DNA of 64,000 nt from Nitrososphaerales archaeon (lineage in GTDB: Archaea > Thermoproteota > Nitrososphaeria > Nitrososphaerales > CADDZS01), in NCBI GenBank assembly GCA_030041295.1, contig JASHOD010000150.1, positions 1-64,000 of the forward strand, written 5' to 3'. The position numbers and the translations under genes are program-made. The notes below the pieces were generated by a model. That model had not been told where the DNA came from, did no database searches, and saw only the letters and a program-made list of their open reading frames with translations. Positions 36,291-45,922 of the stretch are shown piece after piece; the first letter of the stretch is position 1; every line of letters starts with the position of its first letter.

Positions 36291-38186
36291 ATGGGCGATT
36301 ATGACCTTATAGTTTCAGAAGACTCTGGGGAATCAAATCATTTCCTCCTTGGAAACGAAGCTATTGCCAGAGGTGTCATTGAAGCCGGGGCAAGTATTGC
36401 AACAACTTATCCTGGCACACCATCCAGCGAGGTAGGCGACGCACTTTCCTCCATTGCGAGAAAGGCAGGATTTTACTTTGAAGACTCCTCAAACGAAATT
36501 GTTGCACTAGAAGTTGCAGCTGCAGCATCAATATCTGGATTGAGGGCCTTTGTTTTCATGAAACACGTCGGTCTGAACGTTGCGTCCGACGCTCTCATGA
36601 GTACCTCATACCTTGGCACAAAGGGAGGACTCGTAATAATGACAGCCGACGATCCCTCAATGTTCTCCTCACAGAACGAGCAAGACAATAGACACTATGC
36701 AGAGATGGCAAACCTTCCACTTATAGAGCCTTCAAATCCACAAGAAGCAAAAGACTATCTTGTTTATGCTTTTGAACTTTCTGAACTTGTCAAAGGCCCT
36801 GTTTTGTTTAGGACAACGACTAGGGTAAGCCACATGAGAGGGCTCGTAAGGTTTGGCTTGAAACATCCAATAAAACCGAAGGGGGTGTTTACGAGAGATC
36901 CTTCAAACCTAGTAATTTTACCTGCAGTTGCCTACAAAAAGAAAGGTGAGCTCTTGGAAAGGTTCGCCCGCCTATCCGAAATAGCGGAGAATTCGCCACT
37001 TAATCGGGTTGAAAACAACAATTCAGACGGGGCGAGCGATGTAGGTATCATCACATCTAGCGCCGCATACAATTCGACTATGGATGCTCTCGAGAATCTT
37101 GGCTTGAAAGTTGATGTTTTGAAATTAGGATTTTCAAACCCTCTTCCAGAAAAACCTGTGCTAAACTTTGTAAAATCGCACTCAAGAACCATTGTTGTTG
37201 AGGAACTGGATCCAATCAATGAAAAAAGGATCAGAGCATTAGCTCAGTTGCAGGGTTTATCAGCGAAGATTAACGGAAAAATGGATGGCTATTTTCCACA
37301 AAAATACGAATATAATCCGGATATTGTCATGGACTCCCTTTCGAAGATACTCGGACTTGAACCGAGACAGAAATCAAGTATTACTCTGACAAACAACGAT
37401 GTCAAATTCCCGAATCGACCACCAGTTCTCTGTCCCGGATGCCCGCACAGAGCCACAGTGTATGCAATAGAGCTAGTTGCAAAACAGTTAGGGCTGAAGA
37501 ACGCCATCTACGCAACAGATATTGGTTGCTATAGTCTAGGTGTTCAAAAACCATACAATGAAGGGGATTATTTGCTTTGCATGGGCTCGTCCGTTGGAAC
37601 AGCTGCTGGCTTTTCAAAAAGTACGGATCAACCCGTAATCGCTTTCATCGGGGATTCCACTTTCTTCCATGCAGGCATTCCTGGCCTTGTGAATGCTGTG
37701 CACAATGGTCACAAGTTTTTGCTTCTTGTGATGGATAACAGAACCACTGCGATGACAGGTAACCAGCCCAATCCTGGAGTTCCGCTAAATGGGATGTTGG
37801 AAGAATCACCAGAGATTTCAATCGAGCAATTGGTCCAAGCATCCGGGGTCAAGTTTGTTCGCACGATTGACCCTACGAATGTAAGAAACACGATGCAAAC
37901 TTTGAAGGAAGCTCTTCGATTTGATGGCATTTCAGCTATCATCTCAAAATCAGAATGCGCACTGACAAAAGACGACAGAAAGAAGCATGTTGGCGAACCT
38001 TTAGTGCCTTACCAAGTGAATCAAGAGAGATGCACACTTTGCATGAATTGTATCAGAAGCTTCTCATGCCCCGCATTTTACACCGAAGGAACTCAAGTCC
38101 TGATCGATCCTGCACTTTGCGACGGTTGTGGCGTATGCGCACAGCCATTGGTTTGCGGACCTAGAGCTATAGAGGTGAGAAAATGA
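36291..38186 (+). CDS. iorA: Indolepyruvate:ferredoxin oxidoreductase, alpha subunit
   Basis: Oxidises aryl pyruvates from aromatic amino acids to aryl-acetyl-CoA and reduced ferredoxin. 631 residues, as usual. N-terminal pyrimidine-binding domain (YPGTPSSEVGD), TPP region with VLCPGCPHRATVYAIE and FIGDSTFFHAGIPG, and a C-terminal pair of [4Fe-4S] motifs: CTLCMNCIRSFSCP and CDGCGVCAQPLVC. Start ATG at 36291, about 20 bases after a TATA-like element, so probably leaderless. Overlaps iorB by four bases (ATGA), which couples their translation. Confidence 0.96.
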   Translation: MGDYDLIVSEDSGESNHFLLGNEAIARGVIEAGASIATTYPGTPSSEVGDALSSIARKAGFYFEDSSNEIVALEVAAAASISGLRAFVFMKHVGLNVASDALMSTSYLGTKGGLVIMTADDPSMFSSQNEQDNRHYAEMANLPLIEPSNPQEAKDYLVYAFELSELVKGPVLFRTTTRVSHMRGLVRFGLKHPIKPKGVFTRDPSNLVILPAVAYKKKGELLERFARLSEIAENSPLNRVENNNSDGASDVGIITSSAAYNSTMDALENLGLKVDVLKLGFSNPLPEKPVLNFVKSHSRTIVVEELDPINEKRIRALAQLQGLSAKINGKMDGYFPQKYEYNPDIVMDSLSKILGLEPRQKSSITLTNNDVKFPNRPPVLCPGCPHRATVYAIELVAKQLGLKNAIYATDIGCYSLGVQKPYNEGDYLLCMGSSVGTAAGFSKSTDQPVIAFIGDSTFFHAGIPGLVNAVHNGHKFLLLVMDNRTTAMTGNQPNPGVPLNGMLEESPEISIEQLVQASGVKFVRTIDPTNVRNTMQTLKEALRFDGISAIISKSECALTKDDRKKHVGEPLVPYQVNQERCTLCMNCIRSFSCPAFYTEGTQVLIDPALCDGCGVCAQPLVCGPRAIEVRK

Positions 38187-38836
38187 ACTTGGACAAACAG
38201 ATCAACATCATAATGTCGGGGGTGGGTGGACAAGGCATCGTTACGGCAGGACAATTGGTTGGAGAAGCAGTTACCTCCTCTGGGCAGAACGTTGTCATGT
38301 CAGAGATACACGGCATGTCCCAGCGAGGCGGGGTTGTGGGAGTTGACCTCCGAATAGGAAATGTTCATGGCCCTATAATCCCTCAGGGGACCGCGGATCT
38401 CTTTATTGGATTTGAGGCGGTTGAAACCTTGAGAGGATTAAGTAAAGTAGGAAAAAACACTACAATAATCATGAGCACGGAGAAGATTGTTCCGGTAAGT
38501 GTGAGCTTGGGAGATTCAACGTATCCTGACACGGAAAAAATAGCACGAGCGGCACAGCAACAGGGGACGAAACTTTACATGATCGACGCTCTTTCTCTAG
38601 CAAGCAAAGCGGGTAATCTAAAATCAACAAATCTCGTCTTGGTCGGTGCCGCATACGCCGCGGGATTTATTCCAGTTTCCTTGGATACTCTAACTAGAGC
38701 CCTAAAGAAGACATTTCCAGAAAGAAGCTGGGAATCTAATTTGAAGGCTTTAGAACTAGGAATCGAAGAATACAAATGTCAATCTAGAGGAGAACACGAC
38801 ATAGCAACAACTACTTCTTTGACTAGCGTCGGGTAA
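38183..38836 (+). CDS. iorB: Indolepyruvate:ferredoxin oxidoreductase, beta subunit
   Basis: The gamma-domain subunit of Ior (217 residues), with the signature MSGVGGQGIVTAGQLVGEA, the EIHGMSQRGG motif and FIGFEAVETLRGL. It completes the IorAB heterotetramer. Starts within the stop of iorA (ATGA) and ends 14 bases before the convergent etfB gene. Confidence 0.95.
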   Translation: MNLDKQINIIMSGVGGQGIVTAGQLVGEAVTSSGQNVVMSEIHGMSQRGGVVGVDLRIGNVHGPIIPQGTADLFIGFEAVETLRGLSKVGKNTTIIMSTEKIVPVSVSLGDSTYPDTEKIARAAQQQGTKLYMIDALSLASKAGNLKSTNLVLVGAAYAAGFIPVSLDTLTRALKKTFPERSWESNLKALELGIEEYKCQSRGEHDIATTTSLTSVG

Positions 38837-38850
38837 CCGAATTACTTTCT

Positions 38851-39645
38851 CTAATTATTCTTCGATTTCGCTTCTTTTATTATAATTGCAAGTTTCTTTG
38901 CAATCTCCTGAGGACTACCCGTTACGAACTCATTCTTTCGCGTTGGAGTAGGCAAACTTTTCGTTTCTTTCACTATCGTCCGCGAGCCTTGTGCGCCAAC
39001 TTCGCTTTGAACTAGTCCCAAGTCCTGCAGGTTCCAAACAGTGAGTTTGAACTCTTTCTCTGCCCATCTCTTTCTCCTAAAGTCTGGAAATCTGGGTGTG
39101 TTGCAACCTAGTTCCACGCTTACCAGAACAGGGAGCGGAGACTCGATTGTCTCATAGCCTCCTGTTACAACTCTTCTTGCGACAATCTTTGAGTTTTCTA
39201 TCTTCACATCCTTTGCATACGTGACTTGGGGAGTGTCGAGCCATTGCGCAACGCTAGAGGGGACTTGCTCGGTGCTACCATCAGACGATGCCTCTCCGCA
39301 AAAGACCAATTCAAATGGTCCAGTCTTCTTAATACCTGCTGCCAAAACACGAGAGGTGGCAAAAGTATCCGCCGCTGCGAAGCTTCTATCGCTTAGGAGT
39401 ATTGCATCATCAGCTCCCATCGCGATTGCGAGCTTGAGGTACGGCTCAAACGAAGGAGGGCCCATTGAGAGAACCGTAACAGTTCCACCCAGCGCATCCT
39501 TGATGCTTAAGGCAGCCTCCAAAGCATTCTTATCTGCCTCATTAATCTCGTTTTCAACGCCTTCTCTGATTATGGTCTTCTTCTGCTCGTCAAATTTGAT
39601 TTGATCTACTTTCGGAGTTATTTTCATGCAAACTAGCTGTTTCAT
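38851..39645 (-). CDS. etfB: Electron transfer flavoprotein, beta subunit
   Basis: 264 residues of the ETF beta/FixA family: CMKITPKVDQIKFDE at the start, INEADKNALEAALSIKD and VTVLSMGPPSFEPYLKLAIAM. The FCGEASSDGSTEQVPSSVAQ segment is the nucleotide-binding loop. Last gene of the kor-hdr-etf operon, 27 bases after etfA. No acyl-CoA dehydrogenase is encoded beside it. Confidence 0.93.
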   Translation of the reverse strand: MKQLVCMKITPKVDQIKFDEQKKTIIREGVENEINEADKNALEAALSIKDALGGTVTVLSMGPPSFEPYLKLAIAMGADDAILLSDRSFAAADTFATSRVLAAGIKKTGPFELVFCGEASSDGSTEQVPSSVAQWLDTPQVTYAKDVKIENSKIVARRVVTGGYETIESPLPVLVSVELGCNTPRFPDFRRKRWAEKEFKLTVWNLQDLGLVQSEVGAQGSRTIVKETKSLPTPTRKNEFVTGSPQEIAKKLAIIIKEAKSKNN

Positions 39646-39672
39646 TTTTCCTTCTTCAACTCCACCTAACGA

Positions 39673-40662
39673 TTACGTCTTTAGCTCCTCCGTTAGATAC
39701 GGAAGAATCTCAAACATGTCCCCATTGACGCAATAGTCAGCCTGCTTGAAAATCTGTGATTTTGGATCATTATTGATTGCAATCACAGTCTTGACATCTC
39801 TGATTCCCGAGGCAAAGTGAGATGCACCGCTCACGCCCAGCACAATTGCAACATTCGCATTGAGGCTTTGGCCGGTTGAACCTACGACATGCTCTTTATC
39901 GTATAATCCCCTGTCCGCAAGAGGTCTTGAGACACCGAAGTCGGCCTCGATCTCTGCAGCAAGTTTCTTTGGAAGTTCAAAGTCCCCCTTGGAGCCTAGC
40001 CCAACCACGACCACTCTTTCAGCACGGCTGAGCTCCTTTGTTCGCTTGACGTTTCTCTCTAACACATTGCACTTTTTGTCTAGAGGCGAAAGATTCACCT
40101 GAATAGGAGCGATCTCTCCATTACCTACATCATTTGAAGGTTCGATTGCTCTAAAGATGCCCGGTCTGACCGTTGCCATTTGCGGTCTTCCCTTGCTGCA
40201 CTTGCATACAGAGACAATGCTTCCGCCAAAACCTGGGACCGATCCGAGCAGCATTCCAGTGCCCTCTTCTATTTCGAGTTCAACGACATGAGCCATTAGG
40301 CCCGCTCCGACCTTTATTGCAAGACTTGCCGCTAGACTAGCCCCGTTGTGCGTCGCTCCGATCAGTAGAGCATCAGGATCTCTTTCTTTGATCTGCGATT
40401 CCACGACCTTGGAATAAGCCTCGGTTGTGTAATCTTTGAGTAAAGGTGATTCGCCAAAGAGGACTAGATCCGCGCCCCTTTTTGAAGCATCTCTTGCAAG
40501 ATCTTGTACTTTCTCTCCCAAGATAATAGCCGTGACGCTGCTACCCAGCTTGTTCGCTATTTCTCTAGCTTTTCCAAGCACTTCGAGCGATACCTGCTCT
40601 ACGACTCCATCAGTTTGTTCCACGAATACGAAAATCTCTTTCTTTTCTTCGTTCATTTCCAT
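39673..40662 (-). CDS. etfA: Electron transfer flavoprotein, alpha subunit
   Basis: ETF alpha/FixB with the N-terminal adenine-nucleotide-binding-like domain (from about residue 8: IFVFVEQTDGVVEQVSLEVL) and the C-terminal FAD domain carrying GSTGQSLNANVAIVLGVSGA and AINNDPKSQIFKQADY. The frame opens at 40707 inside the upstream gene; ATG 40662, after that gene's stop, is preferred. Pairs with EtfB to carry electrons, here most likely from or to the HdrD-type protein encoded directly upstream. Confidence 0.93.
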   Translation of the reverse strand: MEMNEEKKEIFVFVEQTDGVVEQVSLEVLGKAREIANKLGSSVTAIILGEKVQDLARDASKRGADLVLFGESPLLKDYTTEAYSKVVESQIKERDPDALLIGATHNGASLAASLAIKVGAGLMAHVVELEIEEGTGMLLGSVPGFGGSIVSVCKCSKGRPQMATVRPGIFRAIEPSNDVGNGEIAPIQVNLSPLDKKCNVLERNVKRTKELSRAERVVVVGLGSKGDFELPKKLAAEIEADFGVSRPLADRGLYDKEHVVGSTGQSLNANVAIVLGVSGASHFASGIRDVKTVIAINNDPKSQIFKQADYCVNGDMFEILPYLTEELKT

Positions 40663-40690
40663 ATTTTCACCATCACATTTCTCCCAGTTG

Positions 40691-41860
40691 TTAGACCATG
40701 CTACCATTTCTATTGAGAGAACGATTCAACAGTTCCGAGACATCTCGTACCTCAAGCTTCAATCCCTTTGTTTTCATCGCATCTTCGAAATTTTGGACGC
40801 AATATGGACACGAGGTTGCGAGCAATGACGAATTCGTCGACGCGGCCTGAGATGCTCTTTCGTGGCTAGAACGGGTTGTGTTCCCATTTTCGTTAAACAT
40901 CTGCCCACCACCACCGCCGCAACAAAGCGCGTTCTCTTTGTTATCTGGCATCTCGGTCAACTCGATTCCAGGGATGCTTTCGAGTATCTTCCTTGGCTCC
41001 TCGTAGATTCCATAGTATCTCCCTAGGTAACATGGATCGTGGTACGTTGACCTGATCTCTTCCCCGTCACCCTCGCTTATTTTGTCAGGTTTTAGATCAC
41101 CGCGATCGATGAACTCGGAAAGAATCTCCGTGTAATGCACGACTCTTGGCATCTTGCCATAATGTGGATACACATTTTTGAACATGTTAAGACAGTGCGG
41201 AGAAATGGTAACGAGAGTTTCTACTCCGCTCTCATTGAACGTCTTGATGTTCTTCTCCACGAGCTCTTCGAGGAACCCTTCTTCTCCGATCTGGTAAACT
41301 ACATCACCGCAACAACTTTCGTTTTCTCCTAGGATCGAAATATCAGCTCGGGCTTTTTGCAACACCTCGACGACAGACCGAGCGATGTTTTGTAACCTAG
41401 GGTCAAACGATGATGCACAACCTGCATATAGGACAAATTTCGTTTGCTGCTTGCTGGCAACCGGAACATTCAGTCCTTCCGCCCATTTTCCTCTATCTCC
41501 TTTCTTTCCTCCGTATGGATTGCCCTGCTCGTAGATTCCCCATAATGCCTGTTCGAGTTTTGGCGGAGCTTTTCTTGCTTCAAAAGCTAGGATCCTAATG
41601 GAGTGCAATAGATCCGTAATATTAACTCCTCTTGGACATTGGAGCTCGCACAGTTTGCACGTAGCGCACCCCCATACGCTTTGATCGTTCACTGCATCAT
41701 TGGTCGCGCCTAGTTGAATATCCCGAAGAATCTTTCTCACTTGGACTCCTAGCGGACATGATGCTGTGCACGTGCCACACTGGTAGCAAACTGAGGCAGT
41801 AACTCCACCTATCTCCTCTACTTTTCGTTCAAAAGCTGTATCGAAACTTAGTATGCTCAT
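40691..41860 (-). CDS. HdrD-type (HdrC-HdrB) iron-sulfur protein with CCG domains
   Basis: 389 residues. N-terminal two [4Fe-4S] motifs, CYQCGTCTASCP and CATCKLCELQCP (as HdrC/GlpC), followed by two cysteine-rich CCG domains: YAGC with ENESCCGD, and CYLGRYYG with NALCCGGGGGQ (as HdrB/HdrD). No membrane helix, so it is soluble. In methanogens such a unit reduces heterodisulfide with special clusters; here the substrate is unknown. Eleven bases after hdrA and just before etfA, so it may hand electrons to ETF. Confidence 0.9.
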   Translation of the reverse strand: MSILSFDTAFERKVEEIGGVTASVCYQCGTCTASCPLGVQVRKILRDIQLGATNDAVNDQSVWGCATCKLCELQCPRGVNITDLLHSIRILAFEARKAPPKLEQALWGIYEQGNPYGGKKGDRGKWAEGLNVPVASKQQTKFVLYAGCASSFDPRLQNIARSVVEVLQKARADISILGENESCCGDVVYQIGEEGFLEELVEKNIKTFNESGVETLVTISPHCLNMFKNVYPHYGKMPRVVHYTEILSEFIDRGDLKPDKISEGDGEEIRSTYHDPCYLGRYYGIYEEPRKILESIPGIELTEMPDNKENALCCGGGGGQMFNENGNTTRSSHERASQAASTNSSLLATSCPYCVQNFEDAMKTKGLKLEVRDVSELLNRSLNRNGSMV

Positions 41861-41871
41861 TTTCTACGAAA

Positions 41872-44800
41872 TCAACTCCTCTTTCCAGGTACCCTGATTT
41901 TCATCATAGTCGAAATCAGCTCTTCTTCGGAAAGCTTCGACACATACTCACTCATCTCTTTCGCTTTCGAGGCAAATCTCTTGCCTTCGGCTGCACTTAC
42001 CCACCAGAGTTGCAATCTATCTTCATTGACGCCCCGCGTCTTTAGCATATGGCGCCATTTCTCAACTCGTTTTAGCGTGTTTTCGTTCGCATTAATATAA
42101 TGGCAATCGCCCAAATGGCACCCAGTCACGAGAACTCCCCCAGCCCCCTTTGAGAAGGCGTACATGACTAGTTTCTGCGAGACTCGACCAGAACACATTG
42201 TTCGGATGATTCTTGTGTTTGGCGGATATTGTATTTTCATTACGCCAGCAAGATCAGCGCCTGCATACGAACACCAATTGCAAGCGAATATCAAGAGTTT
42301 CTTCTTCGCGTCTTCTTCAATTGCAGCATCAATTTGGACCATCACCTGGTCGTCAGTGAAGCCTTCTTGAGTTAGGGCGCCATCCACAGCGCACTCCGCG
42401 ACACATGTTCCACATCCCTGGCACATGGCTGGGATAAACTCGATACTTTTTCCTAGTTCGCCTTTCTTGATCGCGCCGTAAGGACAGACAGGGACGCATC
42501 TCTGACATTTTGTGCATTTTTGGAGATCCACTACGGCGATAAACGGATCGCGCTCTATCTCGTTCCTTGAAATGATAGTTGCAGCTTTTGCTGCGGCCGC
42601 TAGAGCTTGAATGCCCGATTCTCTAACTGTCTTTGGGTATTGAGCTGTTCCTGCAAGAAACACCCCGGCAACTGCAGCTTCGGCCGGGCCGAGTTTTGGA
42701 TGACTTTCCAGGAGGAATCCTGCCTGATCCGTCGAGACTTTGAGTTGTTGGATTACTCCGCCTTCTTCCTTTGTAGCACGTAGTCCAATGTTAAGAACGG
42801 CGAGGTCGGTTGGAAGAGATATCTCTTTCCCAATTAGTTCGTCTTTGAGAACGAGATTTCCTCCGTCAATTCTCATCGCATTCTCGGGAGCTTGATCTTG
42901 CGGGTACTGAACGAAGACAATTCCGTTCTTGCACGCCTTTTCATATTGTTCCTCACCAAATCTCGAGAACGTTCGCAAGTCTTTGTAAATGACTCGTACT
43001 TCATTGCCATTCTCCTTTAGCTTGTTAGCCTGTCCCATCATCGTCTGACAGCAGTATCTTGAGCAACCAATTGACTCGTTTCTCGATCCCACGCAAGAAA
43101 TGATTGAAACTTTCTTGTCTTTGGTATTGTCAATGTTTTCTTCCAGCTCGAGACTTGTCATAATGTTTGGATTCGTTCCATATCCAAATTCGCTTGGCTT
43201 GTACGGATCTGCGCCAGTTGAGAGTACCACAGTGCCTGCCGTAAAGTGCGTTCCATCCGTCAAATGGACATCAAAGTTTCCAACGAAGCCACTTATCGAA
43301 TCAACTTTTGTCTTTGTGTGGACTATAGCGCCACTTTCCTCTAGCTCTTTTGATAACTGGCCAAGCAAATCTCTTGATTTTATTCGGAGCGGCGCGATTT
43401 CAGACAGATTGTTTAGAACACCGCCCAATCTCTCTTCTCTTTCGACGAGATGAGTCGTAAATCCCTGACTTGCGAGGTTCGCGGCCGCAACCATTCCTGC
43501 GACACCTCCGCCCACAACAAGCGCAGCTTGTGCGACAGGGAATCTCATAGGCTCAAGCGATTTCATTTGTAGGGCCTTTAGGACACCAGCCTTCACCATG
43601 TCCTTTGCTTTCTTCAAAGCTCCATCTTTGTCTTCCTTATGCACCCAACTGTCCATGTTCCTGATGTTTGCCATTTCCAGAAGGTACGGATTCAAACCCG
43701 ATCGTTCTAACGAGCCCTGGAAGGTCGCATAATGCGTCTTTGGTGAACAAGACGCGACGACGACGCGATTGATCTTCTTGTCCTTTATCACTTGGCTGAT
43801 GTCGTTGAGTGTATTTGCTGCACAGGAGTACATTTGGTCCTGCGAGTGGATGACCCCAGGCAAAGTCCTTGCGTATTCTACTACTTGCTTTACATCGACC
43901 GTGCCTGCAATATTCGAGCCGCAATGGCAAGTGAAGACTCCGACGCGAGGTTCACCCGCATAATCGACCGCAACGACTGGAGCTGGTTCAGGCCATGTCT
44001 TTGACGTTGTGTGAGTGAGAGCTTTGGCAATAGCGGCCCCAGCCTCCATTACACTGTCAGGTATATCCTTTGGACCTGTAGCGCACCCAGCGAGGTAGAC
44101 CCCCTTCCTTGTGCTTGAGACAAATCCTGCTTGCTCGTCCATTGTCTTGAAAAATCCATCTTCACCAAGATCTATCTTCAATATCTTGGACAATGCCTCA
44201 GTTCCTGCAGTCGGGATAGAAGCGAGAGCCAGCACGACAAGATCATACTTCTTTCTTTGAGCTCCATTTCCTCTCTCAGTATCTTCGAATGAGACTTCGA
44301 TCCCATCATTCGAAGGCGATATCTTTCCAGGCCTTCCTCTCACAAAGCGAACGCCAGAGTCTGTTGTTCTATCGAAGAATTCATCGAATCCCTTTCCATA
44401 GGCTCTTATGTCCATGTACGCAACGTCAACATTCTTGATCCCATGATCCTTCAGTTGGTACGCCTCTTTGATGCTGTACATGCAGCATATTCTCGAACAA
44501 TATTTCTTGTGGCGCTCATCTCTTGACCCCGCGCAGAGAACGAACAATACATTTTCTGGATGCTTTCCATCAGAGGGCTTGATAACTTCGCCAAGACTCG
44601 GCCCCGATGCTTGAAGCATTCTTTCAAGTTCCATCGAAGTGACTATGTCTGGATGTTTTCCGTATTTGTATTCAGCTAACAACTCGCCGTTTAGAATATC
44701 AAAACCAGTAGCAACTACGACAGAAGCAACGTCGCGCTCGATTCGCTTTGGTTTCATGTTGAAATCTATTGCCGCAGGTCCGCAAACATCCGTGCATCTA

Positions 44801-45333
44801 TTACATGGCAGATAATTTGGAGGCTCGTTCAGGCAATTTTCTTCATCGATTACATATGCTCCTGGAACGGATTGTTCAATGGGCGTGTAGATGGCCTTCC
44901 TAACGGCCATTCCAACATCAAATTCATTTTTCAGAATAACAGGACAAACGATGATACAATCGCCGCATCTTGTGCAGGCATCAGTTACGAACCGGGGTTC
45001 TTGGTTGATGATCGCCTTGAAATGGCCGGGTTCGCCTTCGAGCCTTTTCACTTCAGCTAGGCTCAACAGCTCTATGTTGGGATGCAAACCAACCTCGCTC
45101 ATCTTTGGAGATTCGATGCAAATTGAGCAATCTAATGTTGGAAAGTTCTTGTCCAAAACCGACATTTTTCCACCGACTGTTCCCTCCTTCTCAACAAGGA
45201 CTACTTTCGCCCCTGCCTTTGCAGCGTCGAGGGATGCCTGAATTCCTGCAATTCCTCCGCCGATGACTAGTATAGTATCAGAACTAGTCAAGTTGCCGTT
45301 CACTGCTGTCGTCGAAATTAGGTCACTGGGCAA
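41872..45333 (-). CDS. HdrA-HdrA-MvhD fusion, flavin and iron-sulfur electron-bifurcation candidate
   Basis: 1153 residues in three modules. First HdrA copy (about 20-470): VIGGGIAGIQASLDAAKAG, CSICIESPKMSE, ferredoxin motifs CTRCGDCIIVCP and CNRCTDVCGP. Second HdrA copy (about 480-1035): GVFTCHCGSNI, VVGGGVAGMVAAANLASQG, CVGSRNESIGCSRYCC, then two [4Fe-4S] motifs CTKCQRCVPVCP and CQGCGTCVAECA. C-terminal MvhD module (about 1045-1153): CNWCSYAGADLAG and CSGRV. This resembles QmoA plus QmoB in one chain. The modules suit flavin-based electron bifurcation or confurcation between ferredoxin and a second acceptor. Overlaps korC by 11 bases. Confidence 0.93.
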   Translation of the reverse strand: MPSDLISTTAVNGNLTSSDTILVIGGGIAGIQASLDAAKAGAKVVLVEKEGTVGGKMSVLDKNFPTLDCSICIESPKMSEVGLHPNIELLSLAEVKRLEGEPGHFKAIINQEPRFVTDACTRCGDCIIVCPVILKNEFDVGMAVRKAIYTPIEQSVPGAYVIDEENCLNEPPNYLPCNRCTDVCGPAAIDFNMKPKRIERDVASVVVATGFDILNGELLAEYKYGKHPDIVTSMELERMLQASGPSLGEVIKPSDGKHPENVLFVLCAGSRDERHKKYCSRICCMYSIKEAYQLKDHGIKNVDVAYMDIRAYGKGFDEFFDRTTDSGVRFVRGRPGKISPSNDGIEVSFEDTERGNGAQRKKYDLVVLALASIPTAGTEALSKILKIDLGEDGFFKTMDEQAGFVSSTRKGVYLAGCATGPKDIPDSVMEAGAAIAKALTHTTSKTWPEPAPVVAVDYAGEPRVGVFTCHCGSNIAGTVDVKQVVEYARTLPGVIHSQDQMYSCAANTLNDISQVIKDKKINRVVVASCSPKTHYATFQGSLERSGLNPYLLEMANIRNMDSWVHKEDKDGALKKAKDMVKAGVLKALQMKSLEPMRFPVAQAALVVGGGVAGMVAAANLASQGFTTHLVEREERLGGVLNNLSEIAPLRIKSRDLLGQLSKELEESGAIVHTKTKVDSISGFVGNFDVHLTDGTHFTAGTVVLSTGADPYKPSEFGYGTNPNIMTSLELEENIDNTKDKKVSIISCVGSRNESIGCSRYCCQTMMGQANKLKENGNEVRVIYKDLRTFSRFGEEQYEKACKNGIVFVQYPQDQAPENAMRIDGGNLVLKDELIGKEISLPTDLAVLNIGLRATKEEGGVIQQLKVSTDQAGFLLESHPKLGPAEAAVAGVFLAGTAQYPKTVRESGIQALAAAAKAATIISRNEIERDPFIAVVDLQKCTKCQRCVPVCPYGAIKKGELGKSIEFIPAMCQGCGTCVAECAVDGALTQEGFTDDQVMVQIDAAIEEDAKKKLLIFACNWCSYAGADLAGVMKIQYPPNTRIIRTMCSGRVSQKLVMYAFSKGAGGVLVTGCHLGDCHYINANENTLKRVEKWRHMLKTRGVNEDRLQLWWVSAAEGKRFASKAKEMSEYVSKLSEEELISTMMKIRVPGKRS

Positions 45334-45895
45334 TTTGTTCCAAACTCCTAACGCTCTGCGTAAAGTTTGAACCTATTTCGAAACCACGATCCAAAGCTTT
45401 CATATTAAGCTCAACCGCTTTGGGAAAACGATCTGAAGCAGCTTTTTTCACCGCTTCGAGTGAAACCGCCCTGCAGACTGTAGGCACAGCCCCTAGCATT
45501 ATTACATTGGCGACGATCTTCTTGCCCAGGGATTCTGCAGCAGTAATTGCGGGGATTCCAATCAGCTTTAATTCCTTTCTTGCAACTCCGCCAAAACTTA
45601 CGAGCTGGTTCTCTGCGAGCACACTACCGCCATTCTTTACCATTTTCAGGTTCAGATCAAGGCCCTCTTGATACATCGTCAACAAGACGTCAAGTTTTGA
45701 AACTAGAGGATAGTCTATTGGATCATCTGAGATTACAACGTCCGCTCTGGACCAGCCTCCAGTAACATAGGGACTGTAGCCCTCTGTAACGACAGCTTCC
45801 TTTCCTCCATAAACGACCGCGGCTCTTCCTAGGACATTGCCTATCGTTATGGCCCCCTGACCGCCGATTCCTGTGAACCTGAGTTCCCATCTCAT
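45323..45895 (-). CDS. korC: 2-Oxoacid:ferredoxin oxidoreductase, gamma subunit
   Basis: 190 residues of the KorC/PorG type: FTGIGGQGAITIGNVLGRAA, the TEGYSPYVTGGWSRADVV motif and VVISDDPIDYPLV. Completes the four-subunit enzyme. Its 3' end overlaps the start of the HdrA-type gene, tying the oxidoreductase to the Hdr proteins in one transcript. Confidence 0.93.
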   Translation of the reverse strand: MRWELRFTGIGGQGAITIGNVLGRAAVVYGGKEAVVTEGYSPYVTGGWSRADVVISDDPIDYPLVSKLDVLLTMYQEGLDLNLKMVKNGGSVLAENQLVSFGGVARKELKLIGIPAITAAESLGKKIVANVIMLGAVPTVCRAVSLEAVKKAASDRFPKAVELNMKALDRGFEIGSNFTQSVRSLEQIAQ

Positions 45896-45922
45896 CTTTC
45901 GATTCTCAACTCCACTTGCTCC

